The position numbers and the translations under genes are program-made. A stretch of 64,000 bases of DNA from JACRCT01 sp049841135. GTDB taxonomy: Bacteria > Myxococcota > Myxococcia > Myxococcales > UBA5297. This document shows, in pieces, positions 46,290-58,133 of the stretch. The stretch spans positions 1,054,001-1,118,000 of the forward strand of contig JASGHK010000005.1 of the NCBI GenBank assembly GCA_049841135.1. The letters run 5' to 3'. Every line of letters starts with the position of its first letter. The stretch's first letter is position 1. The notes beneath the pieces are model-generated. The model searched no databases. It saw nothing but the letters and a program-made list of their open reading frames with translations, and was not told where the DNA came from.

Positions 46290-47546
46290 ATGCGCGCGAC
46301 ACGGGTTCCCTCCAGACGTCGACGGCCCTGTCGAGCGACCCCGTTCGGCGCCGCCCTCGCCGCCCTCGTCCTCGCCGCCTGCTCCACGAACGAGGCTCCC
46401 GCTCCGCCCGACGCATCGGTCAGCTCCAGCGCCTCGCTCCCGGGCCTCGACCTCAGCGTCGACCCGAAGGCGCTCGAGCGACTCGACGCCTCGGGCGAAG
46501 CCGAGCTCGAGGTCGAGGCGGCGCTGCGCTTCGAGGGTACCGTCCACCCGAGCGTCCGCCTCGAGCTCCACGGCGGCTATTCGCGCCGGGTGCCCAAGAG
46601 GTCCTATCGCCTCACCTTCCCCGACGAGGCCGAGCTGCACACGGCCCTCTTCGACCGCGACGCGCCGGCCGAGGACCACCGGCGGATCGTGCTGCAGGCC
46701 GCCTGGATCGACCCGACGTTCATGCGCAACAAGCTGACCCTGGATCTCGTCCGGGCCCTCGGTGGCCTGGCGCCGCGGGTCGCCTACGTCACGGTCTCCT
46801 TCAACGGGCGGCCCCACGGGCTCTACACCGCCATCGAGCGGATCGACCGGCCCTGGCTGCGGCGACAGGGGCTCGACCCGGAAGGAAACCTGTACAAGGC
46901 GGTCAACCACAACGCGAACTGGGCCGACAAGACGGACCCCCTGCGAGGCTTCGAGCGGGCCGCCAACGAGGAGAACCCCAGCGACGACCTCGGCCAGCTC
47001 CTCCACGCCTGTTCCTACGCCGCCGCCGCCGACTTCGCCGTCGAGGTCGAGCCGCTGCTCAGCCTCGACGACTTCGCGCTCTGGCAGCTCGTGCACACCT
47101 TCGCGATGGACCGCGACACCTTCACGAAGAACTACTACCTCCACCACTCGCTCGCCGCGCCCCGGGGCACGCCCGAGGCCCGCTTCCGGCTCATCTCCTG
47201 GGACGCGGACGCCACCTGGGGCCTGAGCTGGGACGGGACCGCGCTGCCCGCCGGCGCCGATGGCGCGTGGCACGGGACCGACCGGTTCGCACCCCGTCTC
47301 TTCGCCATCCCGCACCATCGCGAGGCGTACGTCGCCAGGTACCGCGAGGCGCTGCGCGGCGAGCTCGCACCGGAGGCGGTCGCCCGGCGCATCGACGCGA
47401 TGGCGGGCGAGCTGGGCGAGGCGGCGGCGCGGGATCTCGCGCAGTGGTCCCGCGGCGTCGACTTCGACCGCGAGGTCTCGCGGCTGCGCGCCGTGGTGGA
47501 CGAGCGACACCAGGTGATGAGCGCGGCGCTCGACGGGCTGCGATGA
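46290..47546 (+). CDS. CotH-kinase-like lipoprotein
   Basis: 418 residues. ATG 46290 is followed by a basic signal peptide ending in L-V-L-A-A-C (lipoprotein). The CotH domain (residues ~85-400) has R-N-K-L-T-L-D at the start of the core, N-G-R-P-H-G-L-Y near residue 175, and the metal/ATP-site motif S-W-D-A-D-A-T-W-G near 310. CotH proteins are atypical kinases phosphorylating spore-coat or secreted proteins; bacterial lipoprotein versions may act on surface proteins. It faces the endonuclease I gene with only 7 bp between stops. Confidence 0.8.
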   Translation: MRATRVPSRRRRPCRATPFGAALAALVLAACSTNEAPAPPDASVSSSASLPGLDLSVDPKALERLDASGEAELEVEAALRFEGTVHPSVRLELHGGYSRRVPKRSYRLTFPDEAELHTALFDRDAPAEDHRRIVLQAAWIDPTFMRNKLTLDLVRALGGLAPRVAYVTVSFNGRPHGLYTAIERIDRPWLRRQGLDPEGNLYKAVNHNANWADKTDPLRGFERAANEENPSDDLGQLLHACSYAAAADFAVEVEPLLSLDDFALWQLVHTFAMDRDTFTKNYYLHHSLAAPRGTPEARFRLISWDADATWGLSWDGTALPAGADGAWHGTDRFAPRLFAIPHHREAYVARYREALRGELAPEAVARRIDAMAGELGEAAARDLAQWSRGVDFDREVSRLRAVVDERHQVMSAALDGLR

Positions 47547-47553
47547 CGGCCGC

Positions 47554-48495
47554 TCAGAAGTCGCTGATCCGGTCCACGAAGTCCGGGCGGTCGACGAACG
47601 GGTTGCGCTTCTTCTGGTGCACCTCGATGGCCAGGTTGCGCGCGCGCTCGCGGTCGTCGGGAGGGTCGGCCAGGTTCCAGCGGCGCAGCGCCGCCTCCTC
47701 GCCGGCGGGGATGTTCATCTTGTAGCGGACGGCGAAGTAGAAGTGCGCGCGGGCGATGTCGCCCTGCCGCTCCGGGCGGACCTGGAAGACGAGCTTGGTG
47801 CCGCCGGTGACCGGCCCCAGCTTCGAGCCGCCCGCGCTCGCCCGGCAGCCGGTGGTGCAGTCGGTGTCGCCGAACTCGTAGCTCGACCGGGAGCTGTTGA
47901 TGACCCGCTCGGCCGGGAAGAGGTGGTTCAGGTCGCTCTCGGCGGGCATCTGCCCCGCGCCGTCGCTCTTGGGCCAGCTGTGCTCCATGTTGAAGCCGCC
48001 CTCGACGTCGCGCTGGCTGGGGTCGAACTGCTGGCCGGAGTAGATGCACTCGACCTTGCCGTCGATGACGTCGAAGCCGCCGGGGTCGGTCATGACGATC
48101 TTGGAGCCGTTGTCGTAGTTGAGCGCGGTGTGGTTCTTGACCAGGTCGTAGAGGGCCGCCTCCAGGTCGCCGTCGCGCAGGCCGTCGAGCTCCTCGTAAG
48201 GGCGCGGGCCGGTGTCGCTGGAGCCGGCGTCGATCGCACCGGCGGCGTCGAGGCCGGCGGCAGAGGCGTCGGTCGTCTCGCCGGGACCGGCGTCGGCGGA
48301 CGGCTCGGGCTGGGCGGCATCCTCTCCCGGCGGAGTCGCGGCATCCGTGGGCTCGGGCGCGCCGGCATCCACGGCCTCCGCGGAGGCGTCGGCCTGCTCC
48401 TCCGGCACCTCCGGCGGCGAGGTGGGGCAGGCGCTCCAGAGGACCGCACCCAGGACCAGGAACAGCGCCGCCCCAATTCGACTCGTCGCGCTCAT
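47554..48495 (-). CDS. Endonuclease I (EndA/NucM) family secreted nuclease
   Basis: 313 residues from ATG 48495. The signal peptide ends around W-S-A-C with a following Cys-Pro, consistent with a lipoprotein. A ~85-residue D-A-G-A-P-E-P-type linker separates it from the nuclease. The catalytic core (residues ~110-300) shows N-M-E-H-S-W-P-K-S with the active His and S-D-L-N-H-L-F-P with the metal Asn/His motif, both diagnostic of endonuclease I. It degrades extracellular or periplasmic DNA without sequence specificity. Convergent with the CotH gene. Confidence 0.9.
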   Translation of the reverse strand: MSATSRIGAALFLVLGAVLWSACPTSPPEVPEEQADASAEAVDAGAPEPTDAATPPGEDAAQPEPSADAGPGETTDASAAGLDAAGAIDAGSSDTGPRPYEELDGLRDGDLEAALYDLVKNHTALNYDNGSKIVMTDPGGFDVIDGKVECIYSGQQFDPSQRDVEGGFNMEHSWPKSDGAGQMPAESDLNHLFPAERVINSSRSSYEFGDTDCTTGCRASAGGSKLGPVTGGTKLVFQVRPERQGDIARAHFYFAVRYKMNIPAGEEAALRRWNLADPPDDRERARNLAIEVHQKKRNPFVDRPDFVDRISDF

Positions 48496-48586
48496 CACCG
48501 ACCGCCTTTACGCCCCGCCCTGCGAATGCGCGCCATGGTAGCAGGCCCGGACGCGATCCCGACAACCGTTGGGCAAACGCCCGACC

Positions 48587-49816
48587 TCAGAACCTGCCGA
48601 CCGCCGTCACCCCCGCGCCGCCGGGGACGAGCGTGGGCGAGACACCCAGTTCGAGTGGGGAGCGCTCCGGCGCCGAAGGGCGCTCCACCGGCCCCGAGGT
48701 CACTGCGGGCCGGTCGAGCCAGTACATCAGCACCCCCACCGTGAGGAGCGCGGCGGCGCTGCCGAAGCTCGCCTCGGTGGCGGTCCTCCACGCGTCTCGC
48801 TGCCGCACCAGCAGGTGGTAATGGTCGAGCTGCTGGGAGGTGATGTTCCCCTGCCGCTGCTGGTCGAGGAGGTTCGCGGCGTTGTGCTCGCGGTTGGTGG
48901 CGACCAGGACGCAGGCCACCCCGCCCAAGGCCGCGACCGCCGCGCTGCCCAGCACGGCGTAGGAGGCCGTTCGCTGCGCGGTGCGGGTCATCGTCGGCGC
49001 GAGGCTCGCCTCCTTGCCGCGCTCGAGGACCAGCTCGCCGCTCCACGGCTGCATCCCGCGCTGGACCAGGGTCACGGAGTGCGGGCCCGCCGGCAGCTCG
49101 AGCGCCGCGCCCAGCGGCGCCTCGCCCAGCTTCTTGCCGTCGACGTGGACGTCGGTCCCGGAGGGCGCGGTCACCGCGAGCCGCCCCGGCCGCTCCTTGA
49201 GCGGCAGGTCCAGGCCCGCCGGCGGCCCGACCGCGAGCTCGATGTCGCGCTCCTCGGTCAAGAAGCCCTCGGCCGCGACCTTGACGTGGTGCCGCCCCGG
49301 CGCGAGCTCGTCGATGAACGGAGCCACCACCGCGGGCTGGTCGTCGACGGTCACCGTCGCCTGCGGCGCCTGGGTGGTCACCATGAGCCGCGCCTTGGTG
49401 GGCTTGGGCGGCTCGAGGGCGGCGGGGCCGGTTTGCGGAGAGAGCCGGGCCAGCGCTGCCTCCAGCTCCGCCAGCGCGTCGGCGGCCTCGGCCCGGCGCG
49501 TGGCCCCCTTGGCCTCGACGTAGGCCCGGTAGTGGGTGATGGCCCGCTCGAGGTACGGGCGCTGCTTGGAGACGTAGAACTGCTTGCGCTCCGTCTGTGC
49601 CATCGAGAAGAGGATGGCCGGCATGGGCGCCAGCCGGTACGCCTCCTCGAAGGCCTGCACCGCCGCCTCGAAGCGCCCGGCACCGTAGGCCTGGGCCCCG
49701 GCCTGGAAGAAGGCCTTGGCGCCGTCCTGGGGAGCGGCGCGCGCGGTCAGCGGCAGGGCGACGGCCAGCAGCAGGGGCAGCGACAGGAACGCAGCGGATC
49801 GGACCGACGAGCTCAT
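48587..49816 (-). CDS. PEGA-domain secreted/membrane protein
   Basis: 409 residues. ATG 49816 overlaps the stop of the upstream FG-GAP gene (ATGA), so translation is coupled. After a signal peptide comes a TPR-like segment (residues ~30-115: QAYGAGRFEAAVQAFEEAYR), then two PEGA-type beta modules (~125-265), then a hydrophobic helix pair (SYAVLGSAAVAALGGVACVL; AALLTVGVLMYWL). It is the last gene of the kinase/FG-GAP/PEGA operon. Such TPR-PEGA proteins accompany myxobacterial kinases and probably sit in the envelope. No enzyme motif. Confidence 0.8.
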   Translation of the reverse strand: MSSSVRSAAFLSLPLLLAVALPLTARAAPQDGAKAFFQAGAQAYGAGRFEAAVQAFEEAYRLAPMPAILFSMAQTERKQFYVSKQRPYLERAITHYRAYVEAKGATRRAEAADALAELEAALARLSPQTGPAALEPPKPTKARLMVTTQAPQATVTVDDQPAVVAPFIDELAPGRHHVKVAAEGFLTEERDIELAVGPPAGLDLPLKERPGRLAVTAPSGTDVHVDGKKLGEAPLGAALELPAGPHSVTLVQRGMQPWSGELVLERGKEASLAPTMTRTAQRTASYAVLGSAAVAALGGVACVLVATNREHNAANLLDQQRQGNITSQQLDHYHLLVRQRDAWRTATEASFGSAAALLTVGVLMYWLDRPAVTSGPVERPSAPERSPLELGVSPTLVPGGAGVTAVGRF

Positions 49817-52367
49817 GGCAGCACCGCCTCTCCGCGCAGGACCCGCAGCTGCAGGTCGTCCACCACCACCACGTCCTCGACCCCGTCGCCGTCGAAGTCG
49901 CCGGCGGCGATGCCCGTCCCCTGCTTCAAGCCGTCGAGCAGCACCCGCGGCTCGCCGAGGGCTCCGCGCCCGCGCACCGGCTGGATCACCGCCTGGAAGT
50001 CCGTCACCGAGAGCAGGGAGAGGCCCGCCTCGCCCGCGCGCACCACCGCCGCCGCCTGCACCGCACCCCCCAGGCTGCTCGACGCATCGAGCGAGAAGCC
50101 GCCCTGCCCGTCGTTCCAGAGGACCCGGGCGTCGAAGCCGCGGCCGAGCAGCAGGTCCGGCCGTCCGTCGCCGTCGAGGTCCGGGGCGGTGACGACGAAG
50201 GACGGCTTGGCCAGCTCGAAGGCGTCGAGGGTCTGCCAGCTCGCCTTGCCGTCCTCCAGCACCAGCCTCCCCACCGTCAGGTGCGCCCCGGTGACGGACG
50301 ACGGGCCGGACAACGAGAATCGAGAGCAGGGCCACCTCGTCCACGCCGTCGCCGTCGAGGTCCGCGGCCGCCGCGGACACCGGGAGCTTCCGAGAAGTGG
50401 GTGCCCTGGAAGGGGAACGAGAGCTCGAGGCGGGCGAGCGCGGGCTCGTTCTTGTCGTGCTGCAGCCACAGCGAGACCCACTCGCGATCCTGGCTCTCGT
50501 ACTCGACCGCCCAGACGAGGACGTCGCGCTTGTCCTGGGTCAGCAGGTGCCCCGGGGTCAGCACGATGGGGATGGCCGCGTCGTGGCTGCCGCTCCCGCT
50601 GGAGAGGAGCGTGGGCGCCAGCGGCTGGCGGGTCGGCGCGGTGATGAAGATGGAGACCATCGCCTCGCTCGAGCCGTCGGCCAGCGAGAGGACGGAGAAG
50701 CTCGGGCAGCACCGGCGACCGGCCGATGGGCAGCATCTGCAGGACGGGGTCCATCCGGCCGATCTCCAGAGGCTTCTCGGGGGCGCCCTGCGCGCGGCCG
50801 AAGGCGATCTGCAGGCTGCTCTGGTGCCCGCCGCCTGCGGGCTGGGTGAAGAGCACGTCGTGGACGAGGTCGCCGTCGAGGTCTCCCACGAGCAGGCCGG
50901 AGACCCTCCCCTCCGTCGCGATGCTCGAGGCGATGAACCGCTCGGTGCCGGTCCCGTTGAGGAACTCGAGGTCGTAGGCGTCGGCCGCCGAGGCGATGAC
51001 GTCCGGGAGCCCGTTGCCGTTGAGGTCGGCGATGAAGGCGCTCGTCCACCGGCTGTGGAACTGCGGCGAGACGGCGGCGTAGGAGAGCTCGGCCGTCGGG
51101 CGGCTGACGAGGACCCGCGAGGGGAAGACGTAGTCGGGGCGGTCGTCGAGGGAGAGCTTGCCGAGGGCGAGCGGGAGCTCGGGCACGGGCGCCAGGAGCA
51201 CGGTCTCCAGCGCATCGGACCAGACCGGCAGGAGCCAGTCGGCGCTCGCGATGCCGTCGATGACCGAGAGGTCCGCGTGCGAGGAGAAGTGCCCCGTGCC
51301 GTCGCCGTAGGCCACGCGCACGCCGGCCGGCCCGTCGGGCCGCTCCACGCCGATCAGCAGGTCGAGCAAGCCGTCCCCGTTGAGGTCGCCCGTGGCCACG
51401 CCCTCCCCCACCGTCGCGGGGGCCGCCAGCTTCACCTTCACCTGGTCGAGGGTGAGCGTCTGGTCCGGGTTCTCCAGGGCGTTGTAGACGCGGACGAAGT
51501 CCTGTCCGCGGAAGGCGACCACGAACGAGTCCCAGGCGTCCTCGGCGGCGAGGAACCGCGCGATGGGAATCTCCCCGGCGAGCCGCTCGAAGGTGCAGGT
51601 GCTGTCGAGCGCGTCTACGACCTGGCGGCCGGCCTCCGCGTTGATGATCACCATGCCCTCGTGCTCGCTGAAGGCGCCGGTGGCGAAGAAGGCGATGTTC
51701 TCGAAGTCGCCCTTCTCGAGCGGCATGAGGCGAGACCGGCTGGTCTTGGTGTTGAAGGACGGGACGGCGGCGGGGAACAGCCGCCGGTCCTGGCTGCCGA
51801 GCCAGGAGACCAGGCCGGGCATCACCGTGGTCACCAGGTCGTCGGTGCGGTCGTCGTCGACGTGCGCGACCGCGGTCAGCCCGATGGGCGTGGGGAGCGA
51901 CCAGCTCGCCGAGGGCAGCGCCTGGGCGTCGAAGTACTGCACGCGAGAGCGGACGAGGTTGGCGTCGAGGGGAGGTCCCTGGGAGAGCACGTCCGCGCGC
52001 CCGTCGCCGTCGAAGTCCCCGGTCAGCACCGACTGCGCGCCGGCGGGGATGGGGCTTCCGACCTCCCCGAAGCGGCCCGACGGCTTGCGGCACACGCCGT
52101 CGACCCCGCAGCCGAAGCCCTGGGGGCAGCCGTAGAGCTTGCCCTCGACCGTTCCGCAGGCGAGGCGGCACTGGTGGGGCGCGCCCGGCGCGATGCAGCG
52201 CTGGCCGGCAGCGGGTTCGAAGCTGTCGCAGTCCTCACCCGCCTCGATCACCGCGTTGCCGCAGGTGTTGGAGGGGATGTCGGGGAAGTCCCTGCACGCG
52301 GCGGAGACGAGCAGCAGGCATCCCAGGCCGAGGATTCGGCCGGGCACGAGGTTGCGCTGGACGGTGG

Positions 52368-52371
<4 letters not shown>
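49813..52371 (-). CDS. FG-GAP/VCBS repeat lipoprotein, three frameshifts
   Basis: About 852 codons. ATG 52371 overlaps the kinase stop. The signal peptide ends in L-L-V-S-A-A-C. After an N-terminal Cys-rich segment (G-N-A-V-I-E-A-G-E-D-C-D) there are at least seven D-x-D-x-D/N-G calcium loops (G-D-F-D-G-D-G-R-A-D, G-D-L-N-G-D-G-L-L-D, A-D-L-N-G-N-G-L-P-D and others), as in seven-bladed FG-GAP propellers. Breaks are at 50697-50703 and 50384-50390 (extra base in GAGCTC), and at 50315-50322 (CGATTCTCG for CGATCTCG on the coding strand). Each repair joins matching propeller sequence. It is likely an outer-surface binding protein, the middle gene of a coupled operon. Confidence 0.8.
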
Positions 52372-54081
<1,710 letters not shown>

Positions 54082-54301
54082 GCGGGCACGAGTGTCGATG
54101 GTCCGCGTGATGTCGGCAAGGAGAGTCTCGGTGTCGTTCAGGGCCCTTCCGCCCAAAGGATCCTGCGTTGGTTGCCGGAACAGGGAAGAGCGATCAACCG
54201 ACCGTCAGGCGGGCCGCGCCGACCTCTCGGGCCGCGAATTGGACGCGCGCCGAGCCGGGCTGTTAGTGTCTCTGCGACACTCACTCGCGCGAGGTTCCAC
54301 A

Positions 54302-55232
54302 ATGCCCATCGAGCTCTTCCGGAAGACCTTCCAGGCCGAGTCGCTGATGCGCGAGCACCCGCCTCGCCTGCGCCACCCCAACAAGCAGCTCGTCTTCGAC
54401 CTCGCGTGCCCCGCTGGCGCTCGCCACCAGGGTGAGATTGCGTTCAGCCGCTGGCGCGCCGACGGCCTGCCCGGGGCTCTTCCGGCCGAGCGTCCGAAGC
54501 TGACGGACCGTCCCGGGTTCTTCGACTATCCCAGGCCGCAGGCCGGCACCGTGGAGTGGCACATCAACTTCGCCGACCCACGCCTGTTCGCGGCCTATGC
54601 CGGGCCGCTGCTGGCCCAGGACGAGCTCCAGGTGGCGGAGCACCCGGCGCTGGGCGCGGTGCGAGAGGCGCTCGAGCCGTTGGGCGAGGCCTTCACCGAG
54701 GACGCCCGGGGTCCGACGCCCGTGCTGGTGACCGGCGTCGAGCGGCGGTGCGCCCTCTCGGGGCTGTACGGCAACGCCTTCGCTCGCGCCGCGCCCAAGG
54801 CGGTGAAGGCGGCCGTCCGGACCCTCTCGCCGCCGCCGCGCAGCAACGTGCTGGCGATCGCGGCGCCCGTGGGGCGCGGTCCGTACACGCTGGCGCAGAT
54901 CGAGCGCATCACCTTGACGGCGACCACCGGCCTCCTCGCGGCGAAGGGAGAGACCGAGCGCCTGGCGCCGGGAGCCCGGACCGTGGTCCACACCGGCTTC
55001 TGGGGCTGCGGGGCCTTCGGCGGGGACCGCGTGCTCATGACCGCGCTGCAAGTGGTGGCCGCTCGCCTCGCGGGCGTGGAGGCTCTGCTTCCACCTCGGA
55101 GACTCGAGCGGCGCGTCGCCGTTCGAGCAGGGAGCAGCCATCGCCGAACGACTGGGCTCGATGGCCACGGCCAAGGCCCTCGAAGAGGTGCATGGGCTGG
55201 GCTTCGTGTGGGGCGTCAGCAACGGGACTTGA
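54302..55232 (+). CDS. PARG-like (poly-ADP-ribose glycohydrolase-type) protein, frameshifted at about 55082
   Basis: About 309 codons from ATG 54302. Two motifs recall the PARG macrodomain. I-N-F-A-D then Y-A-G-P-L-L-A-Q-D-E-L (residues 88-109) stands in the place of the canonical N-F-A-N...G-G-G-x-Q-E-E catalytic stretch. H-T-G-F-W-G-C-G-A-F-G-G-D (230-242) matches the T-G-N-W-G-C-G-A-F phosphate-loop motif. The second catalytic Glu position is Q-D-E here, so activity may be altered. The break is GTGGAGGCTCTGC for GTGGAGCTCTGC; after repair the frame reads V-E-L-C-F-H-L-G-D-S-S and ends at TGA 55230. ADP-ribose removal is inferred. Confidence 0.55.
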
Positions 55233-55299
55233 GACAACTCGGCCTGACCGGGCTTTTCGCTGCTCGAGGGTGCCCGTCCGTGGAGCCGGATCCGGGCCG

Positions 55300-55458
55300 A
55301 TGATCGGAGCCAGAGCTTTCGTGACGATAGCGGTCGGCGCGCACCACGTCGGCGTCGCGAGCGCTCTCGACGGCCCGCCCATGCTCTTCGGCTGGGGCCG
55401 CTCTCCGGCCGACTTTGTCCTCGCCAGGACCGCGGCGCCGAGCCGGTCCAGGCGTTGA
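55300..55458 (+). other. Possible RCC1-type repeat fragment
   Basis: A 52-codon open stretch from ATG 55300 contains A-V-G-A-H-H-V-G-V-A-S-A-L-D-G...F-G-W-G-R-S, like one blade of an RCC1 repeat protein. It has no ribosome site or signal peptide and is just upstream of the MITE-like element. Probably a remnant. Confidence 0.25.
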
Positions 55459-55495
55459 GGTTCGGAAGGTAGACAGCCAGGGCTGCCGGATAGCG

Positions 55496-55861
55496 ACCGG
55501 GGGCTGAATGCCCCCGGCTATCTGCTCGAAGGCCACTGAAGTGGGCTGACCCCCGGCACTCCACCGTGGAGTCGCTGCCGAGCGTCGCATCGGTGTCCCA
55601 GCGGAGCGCACGCCGCCCAGGCCACACGGATGAACATTGGGAGCGACTGAAACCCGCACCCCGAGATCGTCGAGTGCGAGCCGAGTCCGCGCAGCAATCT
55701 GCCTCGCCTTGGTGCGCTGCAGATTCGGGTTGCTTCTTCCTCAGAACACCCCTGCCCGGATGGCTGCAGTGCGTCCGAATCCCTCCGCAGCGGTAGGTTG
55801 CCGGGGGCCAGCCCACTTCAGTGGCCTTCGTGCAAATAGCCGGGGGCATTCAGCCCCCGGT
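55496..55861. mobile_element. MITE-like element with 63-bp terminal inverted repeats
   Basis: 55496-55558 and 55799-55861 are inverted copies matching at about 60 of 63 positions. Each begins with the palindrome CCGGGGGCTGAATGCCCCCGG-like hairpin and continues through GAAGGCCACTGAAGTGGGCT. The ~240 bp between them encodes no transposase. Size and structure fit a non-autonomous transposable element, or an attC-like or paired-hairpin repeat. No target duplication was evident. Confidence 0.7.
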
Positions 55862-55959
55862 TTTCTTGATCGTGGCGGCACGGTTTCAACACATGGAAGA
55901 GGACTACCGCTTCGTCGCCGTGGGCGAGTGACGGGCGAGGAGCCCTCCGGCGGAGTCCG

Positions 55960-57141
55960 CTACTCCGGGATGGCCACGACGACCGCGGTCGTGTTGTGCC
56001 AGCCGTCCATCCGTCCCTTGAAGCGGGCGATCTCGCCGTAGGTGTGGAAGCCCGCCACCGGCACGCCGGGGAAGACCGAGGCGATCGCCTCGATCTCCCG
56101 CCCGAAGCCGGCCGGCGTCATGAGGCTCAAGCGCGAGACGCAGTCGAACACGAGCACTCCCGCCGCGCGGTTCTTGCGCAGGCCGTCCTTGGCCTCCTGC
56201 GCGGCGCGCCGGGCCGCGCTCACCATGCTGGCGGTGTCCCCGCCGAGGATGGAGACCGTGGCGTGTTGCGGCACGTCCGCAGCGCAGGAGAGAGAGCCGT
56301 CGGCGCCCACTCCGAGCACGGCCCGCGCCTTGCGGACCTCGTCGACGAAGTAGAGGCCCAGCTCATGGCCGACGATCAGCGCCTTGTCGTCCTTCGGCAT
56401 CCCCGGCTGAGCCTTGGCCAGGGCGCGGTACGCCTCGATCGCCGGGCGACCGTCGAGCTCGTAGACGGTGCTCCCCTTGGACTTCGTCACCTCCATCTTG
56501 GAGCTCGCCGGGCAGCGGCCGTGCTCGACGCCAACGCCCCAGGCGCCGTGAGAGAACACGTGCAGCGTCGTCGCGGCGTCCTTGCCCGCCTGCCCCCGCG
56601 CGGCGACGTGCGTCGCCTGCAGGTTCCAGTCGTCGGCCGCGGCTCCGCCCACCACCTGGTGCGTCAGGCCCGTGTGGCGCAGCACCTCGTCGACCAGCGC
56701 CTCGCCCACGCCGGTCAGACCGTCGAGCAGCAGGACGGTGTTCGAGTAGGGAAAGCCCTTGTCCATGGCGCTGGCCTTGAGCTCGCGGAAGCGCGTGCAC
56801 AGCGAGCTCGCGACGGGCGTGACGCCGCGGCTGATCCCCGAGGCGTAGGTGGCGTCCCAGAGCATCTGCTGGGTCGACACCGCGAGGACGACGATGCCCT
56901 GCTGCACCAGCCCGCGCTCCGTGAAGCCGCCTCCGGAGCTCGCGGCCACGAACTCGGCCTGCGGCGACAAGGAGCGTGCGACCTCGGTGACGGTGCGCAG
57001 GTCGTGGCACGGCGAGGCGAAGATGAATCCGAAAGAGGCCCGTTTTCCGGGGAGCGGCTCGAGCGCTTGCTTGATGGCCTCCTCTGCACCCGCCCGCGTG
57101 TCCCTGGCCTTCGACTGCCCCGACCCGATGCGCGTCGCCAA
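55960..57141 (-). CDS. FIST-domain sensory protein
   Basis: 393 residues from TTG 57141, chosen because AGGAGG lies 7 nt upstream; it starts L-A-T-R-I-G-S-G-Q-S-K. FIST N domain residues ~1-200 (SSGGGFTERGLVQQGIVVLA; F-P-Y-S-N-T-V-L-L-L-D-G) and FIST C domain ~210-390 (GVLVFDCVSRLSLMTPAGF; VPVAGFHTYGEIARF). FIST proteins are predicted small-ligand (possibly amino-acid) sensors, usually linked to signalling proteins. Here it stands alone, with the ATP-grasp gene next on the same strand. Cytoplasmic. Intact frame. Confidence 0.9.
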   Translation of the reverse strand: MATRIGSGQSKARDTRAGAEEAIKQALEPLPGKRASFGFIFASPCHDLRTVTEVARSLSPQAEFVAASSGGGFTERGLVQQGIVVLAVSTQQMLWDATYASGISRGVTPVASSLCTRFRELKASAMDKGFPYSNTVLLLDGLTGVGEALVDEVLRHTGLTHQVVGGAAADDWNLQATHVAARGQAGKDAATTLHVFSHGAWGVGVEHGRCPASSKMEVTKSKGSTVYELDGRPAIEAYRALAKAQPGMPKDDKALIVGHELGLYFVDEVRKARAVLGVGADGSLSCAADVPQHATVSILGGDTASMVSAARRAAQEAKDGLRKNRAAGVLVFDCVSRLSLMTPAGFGREIEAIASVFPGVPVAGFHTYGEIARFKGRMDGWHNTTAVVVAIPE

Positions 57142-57320
57142 GTTGCTGCCTCCTGGAAAATCGATGAAGTCGAGATTAGCACGAGATTCTCGGACTCCAG
57201 GCGACGGTGCCGCGTCCCCAGCGGAGAGCTCGCCTGGGTCGCTCGACGCGGCCCGCGCACCTCGAGGCACTGAAGTCTCATGGTTCTCCTAGGACGACTC
57301 AGCGACAGGTGGGGTTTCCT

Positions 57321-57350
57321 CCCCGACACCCCGAGCTTGTCGAGGGGGCC
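57321..57350. repeat. REP-like palindromic element
   Basis: CCCCGACACCCCGAGCTTGT then CGAGGGGG, third copy of the core at 41084-41109 and 41205-41242. It lies between the FIST and ATP-grasp genes. Confidence 0.6.
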
Positions 57351-57356
57351 CGAGCC

Positions 57357-58133
57357 TCACCGCGACGCCTCCTCGCGCTCGACCGCCTCCTCCTCCATCA
57401 TCGCCACGAAGGCGTCCAGGTCGGCGCCGTAGACGCCCCAGCTGTTGACGCCGCCCGCCTCGACCACCACCAGCGCTCCGCTGGCCAGCCGGCCGACGTC
57501 GACCGTGACCAGCGGCAACCCGCCCTCCTCCAGCCTGGCCGCGGCGACCTCGGCGAAGGCGCGCACCTCGTCGGGCACCGCGTGGTAGGGCTCGTCGGGG
57601 TAGCTGCTGCCGCAGCGGAAGCGGCCGTGCGAGCAGAAGCAGCGGAACTCCTCGACGATCTCCACCACCTGCGCCGCGACGACCAGCTCCCCTCGGTGCA
57701 CCGCCCACTCCGCCGCCAGCTCCGCCAGCGCGGCGGCCGGCAGGACGCGCGCGGCGAAGAGCTTCAGGTTCGAGTCCGGGCGGACGAACACCCTCTCGCC
57801 GAAGAGCCGCTCCAGGCCCAGCCCGGGGAGCGCGCCCAGCGGCGAGAAGACGAACCTGCGGCCGAGCAGGTCGAAGACGTGGCGGTAGTAGCTCGAGCAC
57901 CTCAGCGCGGCGTAGTCGTCGAACACCGCTCGGCCCAGCGTCGGGTGGCGGCGCAGCGCGGTCATGGTGCGCATCGTCCCGTAGCCGACCAGCGGGCCCT
58001 CGCACGAGGAGGGCCAGCGCCCGCCGAGCGCCGCCAGGCCGTCGACCACGCGCGCGCGCGCGGGGCCCAGGTGCCGCGCCAGCCGCTCGGAACCGGGGAA
58101 GTCGGGGTGGAAGTCGAGGATCCAGGTCGCCAT
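57357..58133 (-). CDS. ATP-grasp-like protein (R2K type)
   Basis: 258 residues. ATG 58133 begins MATWILDFHPDFPGSERLAR. The middle has an R-x-D-S-N-L-K substrate-side stretch, and the ATP-grasp core follows with E-F-R-C-F-C-S-H-G-R-F-R-C and the metal-binding closing motif V-T-V-D-V-G...V-E-A-G-G-V-N-S-W-G-V-Y. Small ATP-grasp proteins of the R2K clade are predicted to ligate amino acids or modify peptides. No obvious substrate gene is nearby. Cytoplasmic. Confidence 0.65.
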   Translation of the reverse strand: MATWILDFHPDFPGSERLARHLGPARARVVDGLAALGGRWPSSCEGPLVGYGTMRTMTALRRHPTLGRAVFDDYAALRCSSYYRHVFDLLGRRFVFSPLGALPGLGLERLFGERVFVRPDSNLKLFAARVLPAAALAELAAEWAVHRGELVVAAQVVEIVEEFRCFCSHGRFRCGSSYPDEPYHAVPDEVRAFAEVAAARLEEGGLPLVTVDVGRLASGALVVVEAGGVNSWGVYGADLDAFVAMMEEEAVEREEASR

